Assembly: GCF_001428865.1 (NCBI RefSeq)
Contig: NZ_LMIV01000003.1
Span: 313,742-377,741, forward strand
Direction of reading: 5' to 3'
Origin: Sphingomonas sp. Root241
GTDB taxonomy: Bacteria; Pseudomonadota; Alphaproteobacteria; Sphingomonadales; Sphingomonadaceae
Length of the DNA: 64,000 nucleotides
Shown here: positions 42,424-52,101 of the stretch, piece after piece
How the letters are laid out: each line of letters opens with the position of its first letter
How positions within the stretch are numbered: the first letter of the stretch is position 1
Made by a program: the position numbers and the translations under genes
The notes under the pieces: model-generated
Seen by the model: the letters and a program-made list of their open reading frames with translations, nothing else
Told to the model about the DNA's origin: nothing
The model's database searches: none

Positions 42424-45131
42424 CCTTCCACACCCTCCTCAATGGCGGGCAGGGTGAAGCGGAAGCTCGCTCCTCCCTCGGGCCGGTTCTCTGCGCTCAG
42501 CGTCCCGCCATGTCCTTCAATGATACGCTTGCTGATCGAAAGTCCAATACCCATTCCACCTCCATTACCTTTCGTGGACGTAAAGCGCGAGAATAGTTGC
42601 TCCAACACATGGGGAGGAATTCCGGGCCCAGAATCGCTCACGACAATTTCAACCAACTGATCATTGGGCTTGTGGGAAGAAATGGTGATGTGCCGATCCT
42701 GCGGACCTGAAGTCCGCAGAGCCTCCATGGAATTGCGAAGAAGGTTGACGAGGACCTGCTGTACCTGAATCCGATCCGCGAAAATAAATGGTGCTTCTGA
42801 ATCGAGCTCGTAGCTTACCCGGATGTGGAATTGACCTGTTCCGACCAATACCAGATCGACGGCGTCGTGGACCGTGCGCTCAACCGATTCGGTGCGCATC
42901 TCGACTTCCCCACGCGCCATGAATGCTCGCATTCGTCGAATGATTTCCCCCGCACGCTGGGTTTGTTCGGAGCCCATACGGAGCAGATCGACGACGCGCT
43001 CGCCGCTCTCACCTTTTTCGAGCAACATGCGTGCGGCGGCGAGAAAGTTGGAAGTGGCGCTCAGCGGCTGATTGAGTTCATGTGCGAGATCCGCCGCGAG
43101 CTCGCTCATCGCGCTCTGACGTGAGACGTGCGCGATCTCGGCGCTCAGTTCGCTCAAGCGCTCCTCGGTGGCGAGCTGCTTGGCGAGGTTGCGCACGAAC
43201 ACGGTCAGAAGCGTCTGGCCGTCGCTACGGGCGACGCCGGCACGCAACTCGATCGGAAAACGGCGGCCATCCGCCGCTTCCGCAGTGCCCTTCATCACTT
43301 CGTTGACGATCCCTTCGCCGGTTTTCATATAGCGATTCAATGCCGCCATGTGCACCGTGCGCCGATCGGCGGGGACCAGCATCTGCGCCGATCGGCCGAG
43401 CACATCCGCCGCGCGATATCCCCAGAGCTCCTCCGCTGCGGTGCTGAACTGCATGATCGTGGCGTGCTGGTCGAGCACCACCATCGCGTCCGGAACCGTC
43501 TCCAGCACCGAGCGGAGCTGGGCCTCGCGCCGCCGGAGTGCCGACTCCCGCTCTTCGCGCTCGGTCACGTCGAGGATGACGCCGACCGCGCGCACCAGAT
43601 TGCCTTCGGCGTCGTAAAAGGCCCGCGAGGAGCCTTCCACCGCGCGGATTCCCCCTTGCGGCTGGAGGAAACGGTATCGGAAGCTGAACTTGTCGGCCCG
43701 ATCGCGGACCGTGCGCGCGAGCGTGTCGAGAATGTGCTGGACATCCTCCGGCTCCACCTGCTTGCGCCAGCTTTCGAAATCCGACAACAGGCCCGGCATG
43801 AGGCCGAGGCGTTGTTCGGTACCGGGCGACCATTCCAGCTTGCCGCTCGGCAGGTCCCATTCGAATACGCCCAGCTCGTGCGCGGAGGTCGCCAGCGCCA
43901 GCCGTTCCTCGCTGACCTTCAGCGCTTCGGTCGCGGCCACGCGCTGGGTGATGTCGGTAACCTTGAGCAGAACGACGGAGGCGGCCCCGGGGTTCTCGAC
44001 CTGATGCGTGCGCTCGAGGACCGAGATCTCGCGCCCGTCGCGGCAGATCTCCACCAGTTCGTATCCATCCTCGCGGTTGCCGCGCGTCGCGGAGTCGAGG
44101 CGGCACTGTGAACGCAGCAGCAGATATTTGTTCTGCCCGAGCGCCTCGCCCGACGACCAGCCGTAGAGCCGCTCGCATCCGGCCGACCAGTGCGTGATGC
44201 GTCCCTCCGGCGTCGTCAGAACGACCGTCGTATGATCGAGGGCTTGGCTCAATTCCACCATCGCCGCTTGCCCCCGCGCGACCCGGATGACGGCCCAATA
44301 AGCCACGAGTGCCACGATCAGGACGTTGCAGAGCGCAACCAGTGCCTCTGATGCCAGCGGGGGCAGCAGGCCATAGCGCCCGATCAGCAATTCAAGGATC
44401 GATGGTACTACCGGCACGATCACCGCGACGGGCACCAGGACACGGATGATGCGCCAGTCGCCGCTTCGTATCATCAGCGACCGGACCCACAGCAATCTGC
44501 TGTGAAGAATGAGGAAGGCAATCGCCAGCAACAGGGTCGCGATGGCCGCGGGCAGCGAGACCGAGAAGATCTGGATCTCCCTCCTGGTCGGGCTCGAGAA
44601 CAGGACGAGCATCGCCGTGGCCGCGGTCAGCGCAAGCGTGATCGCGGCGATCAGGCTGCTGGCTTCGCCCGACAGCCATTTGCGCACCCGCGCCCCATAG
44701 CCGGCTGTGGCGAGGAGGACGAAGATCGTGGTGGGGCTGGGCCCGGGTCTGCCGGGATGCGGTGCTTCATAGGTCGACACCAGATTCCAGAAAAACAGGC
44801 GATCGGTACCGAAATCCAGAGCGAGCGCGTTCTGGAGGATCGAAGCCAACGCGATCAGCAGCGGCACGAGCCAGAACGCCGAAGCGAGTCGGTCGCGGTC
44901 GAATATGGAAGCCAGAAAGCCGCATGCGAGGCAGAAATAACCGATCGCGGTGAGCGGCCAGATCGGGAAATCGTCGAAGCCGAACCCGCGAAGTGCGGGA
45001 ACATCGAACACCCATCCGGCGAAGGCGATCAGACTACACAGAGCCGCGAGCGCAACAAGGCCTGCCGCGACATTTCTTGCCGGAGGTGGCAGCCCTTCGG
45101 CCGACGCACCGGGACGGTTACTGACTCGCAA
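42420..45131 (-). CDS. Membrane-bound FixL-like sensor histidine kinase with PAS domains
   Basis: A 903-residue kinase. About eight membrane helices fill residues 20-295, then three PAS-type domains (about 300-405, 420-535 and 550-670), and a kinase core with ADLAHELNQPLSATSNF (phospho-His), NLLRNSMEAL, VSDSGPGIPPHVLEQLF and GIGLSISKRII. The third PAS and the kinase resemble FixL, but the segment after LNRYMKTG has no His where FixL has its haem ligand, so it is probably not a haem sensor. The start appears to be TTG (AGGTATT ahead of it). The signal sensed is unknown. Confidence 0.92.
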   Translation of the reverse strand: MRVSNRPGASAEGLPPPARNVAAGLVALAALCSLIAFAGWVFDVPALRGFGFDDFPIWPLTAIGYFCLACGFLASIFDRDRLASAFWLVPLLIALASILQNALALDFGTDRLFFWNLVSTYEAPHPGRPGPSPTTIFVLLATAGYGARVRKWLSGEASSLIAAITLALTAATAMLVLFSSPTRREIQIFSVSLPAAIATLLLAIAFLILHSRLLWVRSLMIRSGDWRIIRVLVPVAVIVPVVPSILELLIGRYGLLPPLASEALVALCNVLIVALVAYWAVIRVARGQAAMVELSQALDHTTVVLTTPEGRITHWSAGCERLYGWSSGEALGQNKYLLLRSQCRLDSATRGNREDGYELVEICRDGREISVLERTHQVENPGAASVVLLKVTDITQRVAATEALKVSEERLALATSAHELGVFEWDLPSGKLEWSPGTEQRLGLMPGLLSDFESWRKQVEPEDVQHILDTLARTVRDRADKFSFRYRFLQPQGGIRAVEGSSRAFYDAEGNLVRAVGVILDVTEREERESALRRREAQLRSVLETVPDAMVVLDQHATIMQFSTAAEELWGYRAADVLGRSAQMLVPADRRTVHMAALNRYMKTGEGIVNEVMKGTAEAADGRRFPIELRAGVARSDGQTLLTVFVRNLAKQLATEERLSELSAEIAHVSRQSAMSELAADLAHELNQPLSATSNFLAAARMLLEKGESGERVVDLLRMGSEQTQRAGEIIRRMRAFMARGEVEMRTESVERTVHDAVDLVLVGTGQFHIRVSYELDSEAPFIFADRIQVQQVLVNLLRNSMEALRTSGPQDRHITISSHKPNDQLVEIVVSDSGPGIPPHVLEQLFSRFTSTKGNGGGMGIGLSISKRIIEGHGGTLSAENRPEGGASFRFTLPAIEEGVEG

Positions 45132-45141
45132 AATACCTGCC

Positions 45142-45153
45142 CCCTGTACAGGG
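45142..45153. promoter_or_regulatory. Perfect palindrome upstream of the sensor kinase
   Basis: CCCTGTACAGGG is a perfect 12-bp inverted repeat, 10 nt upstream of the kinase start in the 212-nt divergent gap shared with the amidohydrolase operon. It could be an operator or a site for autoregulation. Confidence 0.35.
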
Positions 45154-45343
45154 TAAAGCGAAGTACCCTTGCCTTAACACCGATTAATTCTTTGTGGAAA
45201 GCTCCTAACATCCGATGTGGGCATTCTTGTCGGCATATGATTTTCCGTGAAATTTCAACAATCAGGCCGCGCTTGCCAAAACTGGCGTTTGCCACGATCA
45301 AAGCGTCGCGCCGCGAGCGCAACGAACAGGGAAGGAGTCGCGC

Positions 45344-46762
45344 TTGTTTCGACCGGTCTTGATCCTCGGTGCCGTCCTGGCGCTGGCTGGCTGCGCCGAA
45401 AGCGGCAGCAGGCCGCAGAGCAGTTCCGCCGAGCCAGCTACTTCCGGGCCGGGCAAGGGCAGGGGCTATTCGCACGATCCGTTTCCTTCCACCTATCACG
45501 CCTATCCGGGCGCACCGACGCTGGTGACCAACGTCACCATCTTCGACGGCGAGGGCGGGCGAATCGACAATGGTTCGGTGCTCTTCCGCGACGGCAAGAT
45601 CATCGAAGTGGGGCAGACGGTGAATGCAGGATCGGACGCGACCGTGATCGACGGCCGCGGCAAATATCTGACTCCCGGCGTGATCGACATCCACAGCCAC
45701 CTCGGCGACTATCCTTCGCCGGGCGTCGAAGCGAATTCGGACGGAAACGAGATGACCTCGCCGGTCACGCCCGAGGTGTGGGCCGAGCATAGCGTTTGGC
45801 CGCAGGACCCCGGCTTCGGCCGCGCGCTCGCCAATGGCGGCGTGACGACGCTGCAGATCCTCCCCGGTTCGGCCAATCTGTTCGGCGGCCGGTCGGTGAC
45901 GGTGAAGAACGTCTATGCCCGGACGATGCAGGGGATGAAGTTTCCCGGCGCGCCCTACGGCCTGAAGATGGCGTGCGGTGAGAACCCGAAGCGCGTCTAC
46001 GGCGGAAAGGGACGCGCCCCCTCCACGCGGATGGGCAACATCGCAGTGGATCGCGCGACCTGGGCCAAGGCGGTCGAGTATAAGCGCCGCTGGGACAAAT
46101 ATGAGGACAAAGGCGGCGAGGCGCCGACCCGCGACCTCGCCATGGATACCTTGCGCGGCGTGCTCGAGGGCGAGATCCTCGTCCAGAACCATTGCTACCG
46201 CGCCGACGAGATGGCTGTCGTCATGGATATGGCGAAGGAGTTCGGCTATCATGTGGCGGCGTTCCACCACGCGGTCGAAGCCTACAAGATCGCCGACCTT
46301 CTCAAGGCCAACAACACCTGCGCCGCGGTCTGGGCCGATTGGTACGGCTTCAAGATGGAAGCGTATGACGCGGTGCCCGAGAACCTCGCCATCCTCGAAA
46401 AGGAAGGCGCCTGCGCGATGATCCATTCGGACGACGGCAACGGCATCCAGCGCCTCAACCAGGAAGTGGCCAAGGCGCGCGCATCGGGCAGGAAGGCCGG
46501 CTTCGACATATCGGAAGCCGCCGCCTGGCGGTGGCTGGCGATCAACCCCGCCAAGGCGCTTGGTATCGCCGACAGGACCGGCAGCCTCAAGCCCGGCAAG
46601 ATGGCCGATGTCGTGCTGTGGAACGGCAATCCGTTCAGCGTCTACACCCGGCCGCAAATGGTCTGGGTCGACGGCGCTTTGCTCTATGACGCGAACAATC
46701 CGAAGCTGCGGCCGGTTTCCGATTTCGAACTGGGCCAGCCGGGCGAGGGGGATGTGAAGTGA
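45344..46762 (+). CDS. Lipoprotein amidohydrolase (metal-dependent hydrolase family)
   Basis: A 472-residue protein with a lipoprotein signal (ILGAVLALAGC) and an amidohydrolase-superfamily barrel. GVIDIHSHLGDYPS holds the metal-binding HxH; later conserved parts are VAAFHHAVEAYK, CAMIHSDDGNGI and NPAKALGIADRTGSLKPGKM. It should sit on the periplasmic side of a membrane; the substrate (imidazolone-, dipeptide- or hydantoin-like) is unknown. The TTG at 45344 is supported by AAGGAG 6 nt ahead. The stop overlaps the GTG of a second family member. Confidence 0.9.
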   Translation: MFRPVLILGAVLALAGCAESGSRPQSSSAEPATSGPGKGRGYSHDPFPSTYHAYPGAPTLVTNVTIFDGEGGRIDNGSVLFRDGKIIEVGQTVNAGSDATVIDGRGKYLTPGVIDIHSHLGDYPSPGVEANSDGNEMTSPVTPEVWAEHSVWPQDPGFGRALANGGVTTLQILPGSANLFGGRSVTVKNVYARTMQGMKFPGAPYGLKMACGENPKRVYGGKGRAPSTRMGNIAVDRATWAKAVEYKRRWDKYEDKGGEAPTRDLAMDTLRGVLEGEILVQNHCYRADEMAVVMDMAKEFGYHVAAFHHAVEAYKIADLLKANNTCAAVWADWYGFKMEAYDAVPENLAILEKEGACAMIHSDDGNGIQRLNQEVAKARASGRKAGFDISEAAAWRWLAINPAKALGIADRTGSLKPGKMADVVLWNGNPFSVYTRPQMVWVDGALLYDANNPKLRPVSDFELGQPGEGDVK

Positions 46763-48069
46763 TCAGGACGCTGCTTCTTTGCGCGGGCGCCACGCTCGCA
46801 CTTGCCGCTCCCGCCGCCGCGCAGACCGTGGCGATCACCAACGCCAAACTCGTGATCGGAGACGGTTCGGGGCCATCCGAAGGCGGCACCGTCGTGATCC
46901 GCGACGGCCGCGTCGTCGCCGCCGGCGCCGGCGTGGCCGCGCCCGCGGGCGCACGCGTCGTCGATGCGGGTGGCCGTTGGGTGACTCCGGGCATCTTCGC
47001 CGGCTTCACCCGGATGGGCATCGTCGAGGTCGACGCGGTCGACGGCACCAACGACACGTCGGGGGGAACCTCGCCCTTCAATGCGGCGCTCGATGTCACG
47101 CCGGCGGTCAACCCTAAGAGCAGCCCGATCGCGATAAACCGCCTCGAAGGCGTGACTCGCGCGGTCGTGGCGCCCGACAACAGCAAGGGGTCGATCTTCG
47201 CGGGGCAGGGGGCGGTGATCGACCTCGGTGCCGATATGGACCCGGTCGCCAAGCCGCGCGCCTTCCAGTTCATGGAATATGGCGAAGCGGGCGCGCGCGC
47301 CGCAGGCGGCAGTCGCCCCGCGGCCTATGCGATGCTCAAGAACGCATTGTTCGAAGTGCGCGACTATGTCCGCAGTCCCGCCAGCTTCAACGATCGCGGC
47401 AAGGACGCGCTGCTGACGCGCGCCGATGCCGAGGCGCTGGTGCCGGTGGTGCAGGGCCGCGTGCCGCTGCTTGTCCATGTCGAGCGTGCTTCCGACATCC
47501 AGACGATCCTCGGGCTGAAGCGCGAAGTGCCCACGCTCCGGCTGGTGCTCGTCGGCGTCAGCGAGGGCTGGACCGTCGCGCGCGAAATCGCCGCGGCGGG
47601 CGTCCCCGTGATCGCTTCGGCGCTGGTCGATCTGCCGGAGAGCTTTGAGCAACTCGCAGCGACTCAGTCGAATATCGGCCGGATGAAGGCGGCGGGTGTG
47701 CTCGTAGGGATCGGCACGATCAATCAGGACGAAGCGCGTCAGGCGCGCTGGGAAAAGCAGTTCGCGGGCAATCTCGTGGCGCTCGGCCGCATTCCCGGCG
47801 CGAGCGGGCTCAATTGGGGCGAGGCGTTCGCGACGATCACTTCGCGGCCGGCGGAGGCGTTGGGCCTCGGCGACGAACTGGGGTCGCTGAAGCCCGGCCG
47901 GCGCGGCGATATCGTGATCTGGGACGGCGATCCGCTGGAGATCGGCACTTCGGCGGTGAACGTGTTCATCGACGGCGTCGAGCAGCCGATGACCAGCCGC
48001 CAGACCCGGCTGCGCGAACGCTATTGGGATCCGAAGGAAGGTCCGCTCCCCAAGGCGTACCAGCACTGA
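46759..48069 (+). CDS. Second amidohydrolase-like protein lacking the HxH metal motif
   Basis: A 436-residue exported protein (signal peptide ending LAAPAAAQ). The barrel frame is conserved (KLVIGDGSG, GRWVTPGIF, SRPAEALGLGDELGSLKPGR), but where the family has PGxIDxHxH this protein has PGIFAGFTRMG, so two metal-binding histidines are missing. It is therefore probably non-catalytic or uses a different site. The GTG start overlaps the stop of the first amidohydrolase, so they are coupled and perhaps form a heteromer. Confidence 0.88.
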   Translation: MIRTLLLCAGATLALAAPAAAQTVAITNAKLVIGDGSGPSEGGTVVIRDGRVVAAGAGVAAPAGARVVDAGGRWVTPGIFAGFTRMGIVEVDAVDGTNDTSGGTSPFNAALDVTPAVNPKSSPIAINRLEGVTRAVVAPDNSKGSIFAGQGAVIDLGADMDPVAKPRAFQFMEYGEAGARAAGGSRPAAYAMLKNALFEVRDYVRSPASFNDRGKDALLTRADAEALVPVVQGRVPLLVHVERASDIQTILGLKREVPTLRLVLVGVSEGWTVAREIAAAGVPVIASALVDLPESFEQLAATQSNIGRMKAAGVLVGIGTINQDEARQARWEKQFAGNLVALGRIPGASGLNWGEAFATITSRPAEALGLGDELGSLKPGRRGDIVIWDGDPLEIGTSAVNVFIDGVEQPMTSRQTRLRERYWDPKEGPLPKAYQH

Positions 48070-48172
48070 CGGGCGTTCGCCCCGGAACCTTCACGACAGG
48101 TGCGGCATTGGCGCTGCAACCGCAGAGCTTTGACCGGCGCCGCCTCGGCAGCCGGCGGACGGGAGAGTGCAG

Positions 48173-48538
48173 ATGATCAAGCGCATTGCCTTGCCGGCGC
48201 TCGCGGCGCTGGCGCTCGCAGGATGCGGACCGACCGGGCCGGCGAATACGGTTACGGCCGACAATGCCGATGTCGAGGCCAATGCCGTCGGCAACGAAGC
48301 CGCACCGGGCAACGCGCTCGCCGCTGTGCTCGGCATGTCCGATCGCCAGCGCAACGTCGTCTTCATCCGCGCGCTGATGGACGCTGGGATCGGATGTCAG
48401 CACGTGACCTCGTCCGAACGCCTTCCCGATCAGGACGGCAAACCGCTGTGGCGCGTAAACTGCTCGGACAAGACCGCGTACATGATCGGCATCACGCCGG
48501 ATGGCACCGCCAACATCGTCAGCCGGTCGGATCGGTAA
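48173..48538 (+). CDS. Small putative lipoprotein
   Basis: A 121-residue protein with a lipobox (LPALAALALAGC) followed by an Asn/Ala-rich linker. The folded part contains two Cys (GIGCQHVTSSERL and WRVNCSDKTAY) that may form a disulphide. I do not recognise the family. GGGAGAG lies 5 nt before the ATG at 48173; a GTG at 48167 is less well placed. It follows the amidohydrolases on the same strand after 103 nt. Confidence 0.78.
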   Translation: MIKRIALPALAALALAGCGPTGPANTVTADNADVEANAVGNEAAPGNALAAVLGMSDRQRNVVFIRALMDAGIGCQHVTSSERLPDQDGKPLWRVNCSDKTAYMIGITPDGTANIVSRSDR

Positions 48539-48557
48539 GCGACGCGAATAAGAGGAA

Positions 48558-49412
48558 CTACGCGCTGCTAGGTGCCAACATCGCTGGCGGCTCTACGAGA
48601 TCGCCGTGCTCATCGAAGCTGGTAGCCATCTTCTGAATGAATTTCAGAGTGCAAAGTACAATAAAGCCAGCTTCGGCGTCGGTATAGACTCCTTCCACGT
48701 GCATCACTTCGTTGCGCCATGGATTCTTGACGGCATCCAGGGTGGCATAAAGCGCCTCAAGGAAGGCGCCTTCGCCGCCCGGGAGCCGTTTCGAAGCCGG
48801 AAAATCGGTGTCTATTTTAAGTTTTATGGATCTCAGGAAGACACCCCAATTCCGCTCCGCCGGCTTTACTGGGTCGGGGATGCCAAGGCGGGTCGCGAAT
48901 GCTCGAATGCCGATTTCGAGCATTCGCATAGCGTGGAAAACCGCAGCGGTTGGCCGTAGCACGAGAACGCATTTTGCTGCTTCCTCGCAGTCAAACCATA
49001 AGCTCGTGAACCGGCTCGCGGTGGGCTCTCCGAGCAGTTCAACGGCAGTTCCCAGTAACGAAAGCTGTTCCGGGCGGACCACAAAAAGTCGGATAAACCC
49101 TAAATGGTCCGCGAACCGACGCTCTATGTCTTCAATTTGCTTATGAATGTCGCCGTATGAAAGGCTTCTGTCAGCCTCGACCAATTGTGTGTGGAGGCGG
49201 TTAGCAGCCACCCATGCAGATTGAGCCGCGATGGTCGCGAGATGTTCTCGCATAGTATCAATCGTGCCCGCCATCCGATCTTTGACATCGGGCCTAGCAA
49301 GCTCCGCTGCGTCAGACTGGAAGTTCGCCAACACGGTCGCCAGACGCCTGATTTCGACAACCACGGACACAAATTCGAGCGGCGGTAGTTCGAGCATATC
49401 GAAATATCTCAT
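48558..49412 (-). CDS. Uncharacterised protein with a HEPN-like RX4H motif
   Basis: A 284-residue soluble, helical protein of unknown function. VKNPWRNEVMHVEGVYTDAE near residue 235 contains Arg-x4-His (RNEVMH), the arrangement found in HEPN-type RNases, and the preceding FHAMRMLEIGIRAFATRLG helix fits such folds. No MNT antitoxin or nuclease partner is adjacent. Codon use is more AT-rich than its neighbours, suggesting acquisition. The HEPN call is tentative. Confidence 0.6.
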   Translation of the reverse strand: MRYFDMLELPPLEFVSVVVEIRRLATVLANFQSDAAELARPDVKDRMAGTIDTMREHLATIAAQSAWVAANRLHTQLVEADRSLSYGDIHKQIEDIERRFADHLGFIRLFVVRPEQLSLLGTAVELLGEPTASRFTSLWFDCEEAAKCVLVLRPTAAVFHAMRMLEIGIRAFATRLGIPDPVKPAERNWGVFLRSIKLKIDTDFPASKRLPGGEGAFLEALYATLDAVKNPWRNEVMHVEGVYTDAEAGFIVLCTLKFIQKMATSFDEHGDLVEPPAMLAPSSA

Positions 49413-49476
49413 AGTCGGCGGGATGACATCATGCCTCTCGCCACCGCGCTGAGTACGCGAAATATTAAAACATCGA

Positions 49477-49511
49477 AAGAAAAGGGGGAGGCTCCTTGCG
49501 GAACCTCCCCC
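49477..49511 (-). terminator. Terminator after phoX
   Basis: GGGGGAGG and CCTCCCCC form a stem around a 12-nt loop; on the minus strand it is followed by a T-rich run (CTTTTCTTTC), 30 nt after the phoX stop. Confidence 0.78.
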
Positions 49512-49540
49512 AAGTAGGGCCGAAGGGTGGGCCGGAACGT

Positions 49541-52006
49541 TCAGAGATCGACCACGCCACCGTCATCCTTGGTGATCACCACCACGGCCGAGCGCGGGCG
49601 CACGGTGGCGCCGGCGGTGCCGGTTGCCTGGCTGTCGGGCCAGTGGCTGGTCGGGGCGGCCGGCGTGCCGCCTTCGCCCGGATGCTGGATGCCGACGAAC
49701 AGGGTGCGGCCGTCGGGCGTGGTATCGATCCCGGTGATCTCGCATTCGACCGGGCCGACGAGGAAGCGCTTGAGATTGGCGCCCGGCGCCGCGCCGACGC
49801 GGGTCGCCTGAGTTGCAGTCACGCCGCCTGTGCCGGTGTTGGTGATCGTGCGCGCGCCGCCGTCGCCCACCTTGCCGGGCAGCGCCGCGAGCAGCATGCA
49901 ATTGGTCACGTCGGTATAGGCGCCGTCGTCGGTCTCGATCCACAGCAGCGGCTTGTTCTGTCCCGCGGCGTTGCTCGTCCGGCTGAACCAGAGCCCGTCG
50001 GGGCTCGAGAAGTCATTGTCGGCGGTCAGCCCGGAGATGTTGACATTTGCCGGGTCGAGATCCGCCCCCGCACCGAACAGATAGATGTCCCAGGTGAAGG
50101 TGGTCGCTTCAGTGGTGTCGCCAGCTTCGCGCAACCGGATGATATGGCCGTTCGGATTCCCGAACTGCGCGGTGTTGGTCGGGCCGAACGGGTCGTTGTA
50201 GTGGCGCGGGTTCGCGGCATCGGTGCCGCCCAGCGGGCGCAACGCGGCATTGTTGTTGGTGAGGGTGAGATAGACTTCGCCGGTGACGGGGTTCACCGCG
50301 GTCCATTCGGGGCGGTCCATCGGCGTCGCTCCGACCACGTCGGCGGCGAGGCGCGCATTGACGAGGACGTCGGCCTGATCGGCGAAGGGATAAGTGGCCG
50401 CGGCTGAGGTGATGCCGTTCTGACCGAACACCAATGGCAGCCATGTGCCGGTGCCGTCGGCGTTGAACTTCGCCACGTAGAGCGTACCGGAGTCCATATA
50501 TTTGTCGCCGGTTGCGAGCCGGTTGGTCGCGGTCGCATCGGCCGCCACCCAGGCAGTGGCCGAGACGAACTTGTAGAGATATTCGCGCCGCGAATCGTCG
50601 CCCATGTACCAGGCCGGCTTGCGGCCGGCGACGAACGCGCCCGGCCAGCAGCCTTCATGGCCGAGCCGGCCGAGGGCGGTGCGCTTCTTCGGCACCGACG
50701 TGGGAGCGTAGGGATCGATCTCGACGACCCAGCCGAGCTGGTTGGGCTCGTTGCGGAAGTCGGCGGTGGCCGATGCGCCCGTCGCCCGCGCATCCCAGCG
50801 GCGGAAGGTCGTGTTGGCGGTGTCGGCCGCAGTCACGGTCGACCATCCGAAGTTGCCGGTGGAGCTCGTCACGCCGTAGCGGCTGAGCGCCGTCAGTTCC
50901 TTGGCGGTGCGCGCCGCATTGTCGCCGCTGCGGCGGAAATAGCCCGCCCAATTTTCCTCGCAGGTCAGTGCGGTGCCCCAGGGCGTGGTGCCGTTGGCAC
51001 AGTTGTTGATCGTGCCGCGGCCGTCGGTGCCGGCGGTCGAGAAGACCGTCTTGAGCAGGTCCGAACCCCGCGCCGGACCGCTGAAGGTCATCGGCGTGTT
51101 GGGCGTGATGCGGCGGTTCAGGCTGCTGTTCTGGACCACGCTCCACGCGCGATTGGCGCCTTCGACCGCTTCGGTGACGCTGACGCCGTGATTCTCGATC
51201 TCCTTCAGCGCCTCGGCCTCGGGGCGCACGCCGCCCACGTTGGTCGCCCCTGCGGGGTGGAGGTACTGCTGGTTGATGTTCTCGTGGTTCTGCACGAGCA
51301 GGCCGCGGGTCGAGCTGGTCTCATCGCGTGCGGTGCCGGTGGCGGCGAGGCCGTACCAGTAGAGCGCGTCGCCATGATCGCCGATGCGCTGGGCGAAATT
51401 GGTGTCGGTGCCGTCATTCTTGTAGGCCGGTACGCCCGCGGCGATCGGATCGCCGGTGCGGTTGATCACCTGCACCTTGTAGCCCGCGGGTACGCTGACG
51501 ACGTCGAGCTTGTTCTTGGCGATGGCGGTGAAGCCGAGCTCAGCGGGATTGACGGTGACGGTGGTCGTCGCCGTCACCGCGGTGGCTCCGGTCGCGGCAG
51601 CGAACTGGAAGGTCAGCACCGTCGCGCTCGCCACACTCGGCGCCAGGAAGGTCGCGGTCGCGCCGCCTGCGCCGTTCAGCGTCACTGCCGGACCGCCGGT
51701 CTGAGTCCAGGCGTAGGCGGTGGCGCCGCTCGCGGTACCGGTAAGGGTAACCACCCGGCCGGTGTTCGCCGTCGCGGCTGCACCGGCGCTCACCGTCGGC
51801 GCGGGATCGCTTTTCGCATCCGCGGAATCGCAGGCGGAAAGCACGGAACCGCCGAGCGTTGCGGCGAGGATCGCCGAGCCGCCGCGCAGCGTCTGGCGGC
51901 GCGAAAGGCGCTGCGCCGCGAGTTCATTCAGAGTGACGGTGTCGGTGCGGTTGGTGTCGGTGTCACCATCGGTGTAACCGAAGGACGCGGGCGTCAGATC
52001 GTTCAT
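49541..52006 (-). CDS. phoX: PhoX-family alkaline phosphatase, Tat-exported
   Basis: An 821-residue protein. SRRQTLRGG (Arg36-Arg37) and the hydrophobic stretch after it form a Tat signal; a Cys follows (LSACDSADA), so it may be lipid-anchored. Residues 65-150 resemble a PKD/Ig-like module. The rest is the PhoX (DUF839) fold, with LLVQNHENINQQYLHP, TALTCEENWAGYF, GRLGHEGCW, and FSSPDGLWFS. PhoX enzymes are calcium/iron phosphatases induced by phosphate starvation. A candidate Pho box lies about 100 nt upstream. Confidence 0.92.
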   Translation of the reverse strand: MNDLTPASFGYTDGDTDTNRTDTVTLNELAAQRLSRRQTLRGGSAILAATLGGSVLSACDSADAKSDPAPTVSAGAAATANTGRVVTLTGTASGATAYAWTQTGGPAVTLNGAGGATATFLAPSVASATVLTFQFAAATGATAVTATTTVTVNPAELGFTAIAKNKLDVVSVPAGYKVQVINRTGDPIAAGVPAYKNDGTDTNFAQRIGDHGDALYWYGLAATGTARDETSSTRGLLVQNHENINQQYLHPAGATNVGGVRPEAEALKEIENHGVSVTEAVEGANRAWSVVQNSSLNRRITPNTPMTFSGPARGSDLLKTVFSTAGTDGRGTINNCANGTTPWGTALTCEENWAGYFRRSGDNAARTAKELTALSRYGVTSSTGNFGWSTVTAADTANTTFRRWDARATGASATADFRNEPNQLGWVVEIDPYAPTSVPKKRTALGRLGHEGCWPGAFVAGRKPAWYMGDDSRREYLYKFVSATAWVAADATATNRLATGDKYMDSGTLYVAKFNADGTGTWLPLVFGQNGITSAAATYPFADQADVLVNARLAADVVGATPMDRPEWTAVNPVTGEVYLTLTNNNAALRPLGGTDAANPRHYNDPFGPTNTAQFGNPNGHIIRLREAGDTTEATTFTWDIYLFGAGADLDPANVNISGLTADNDFSSPDGLWFSRTSNAAGQNKPLLWIETDDGAYTDVTNCMLLAALPGKVGDGGARTITNTGTGGVTATQATRVGAAPGANLKRFLVGPVECEITGIDTTPDGRTLFVGIQHPGEGGTPAAPTSHWPDSQATGTAGATVRPRSAVVVITKDDGGVVDL

Positions 52007-52101
52007 GGAAAACCCCCAGGCACCCGGATCAGGTGTGACCCGGTTCTCCCTGCCTTTGGAAGGGCGGCCTTACGGCTTGATGGAAGCGGCGTGGCGGGGC
52101 G

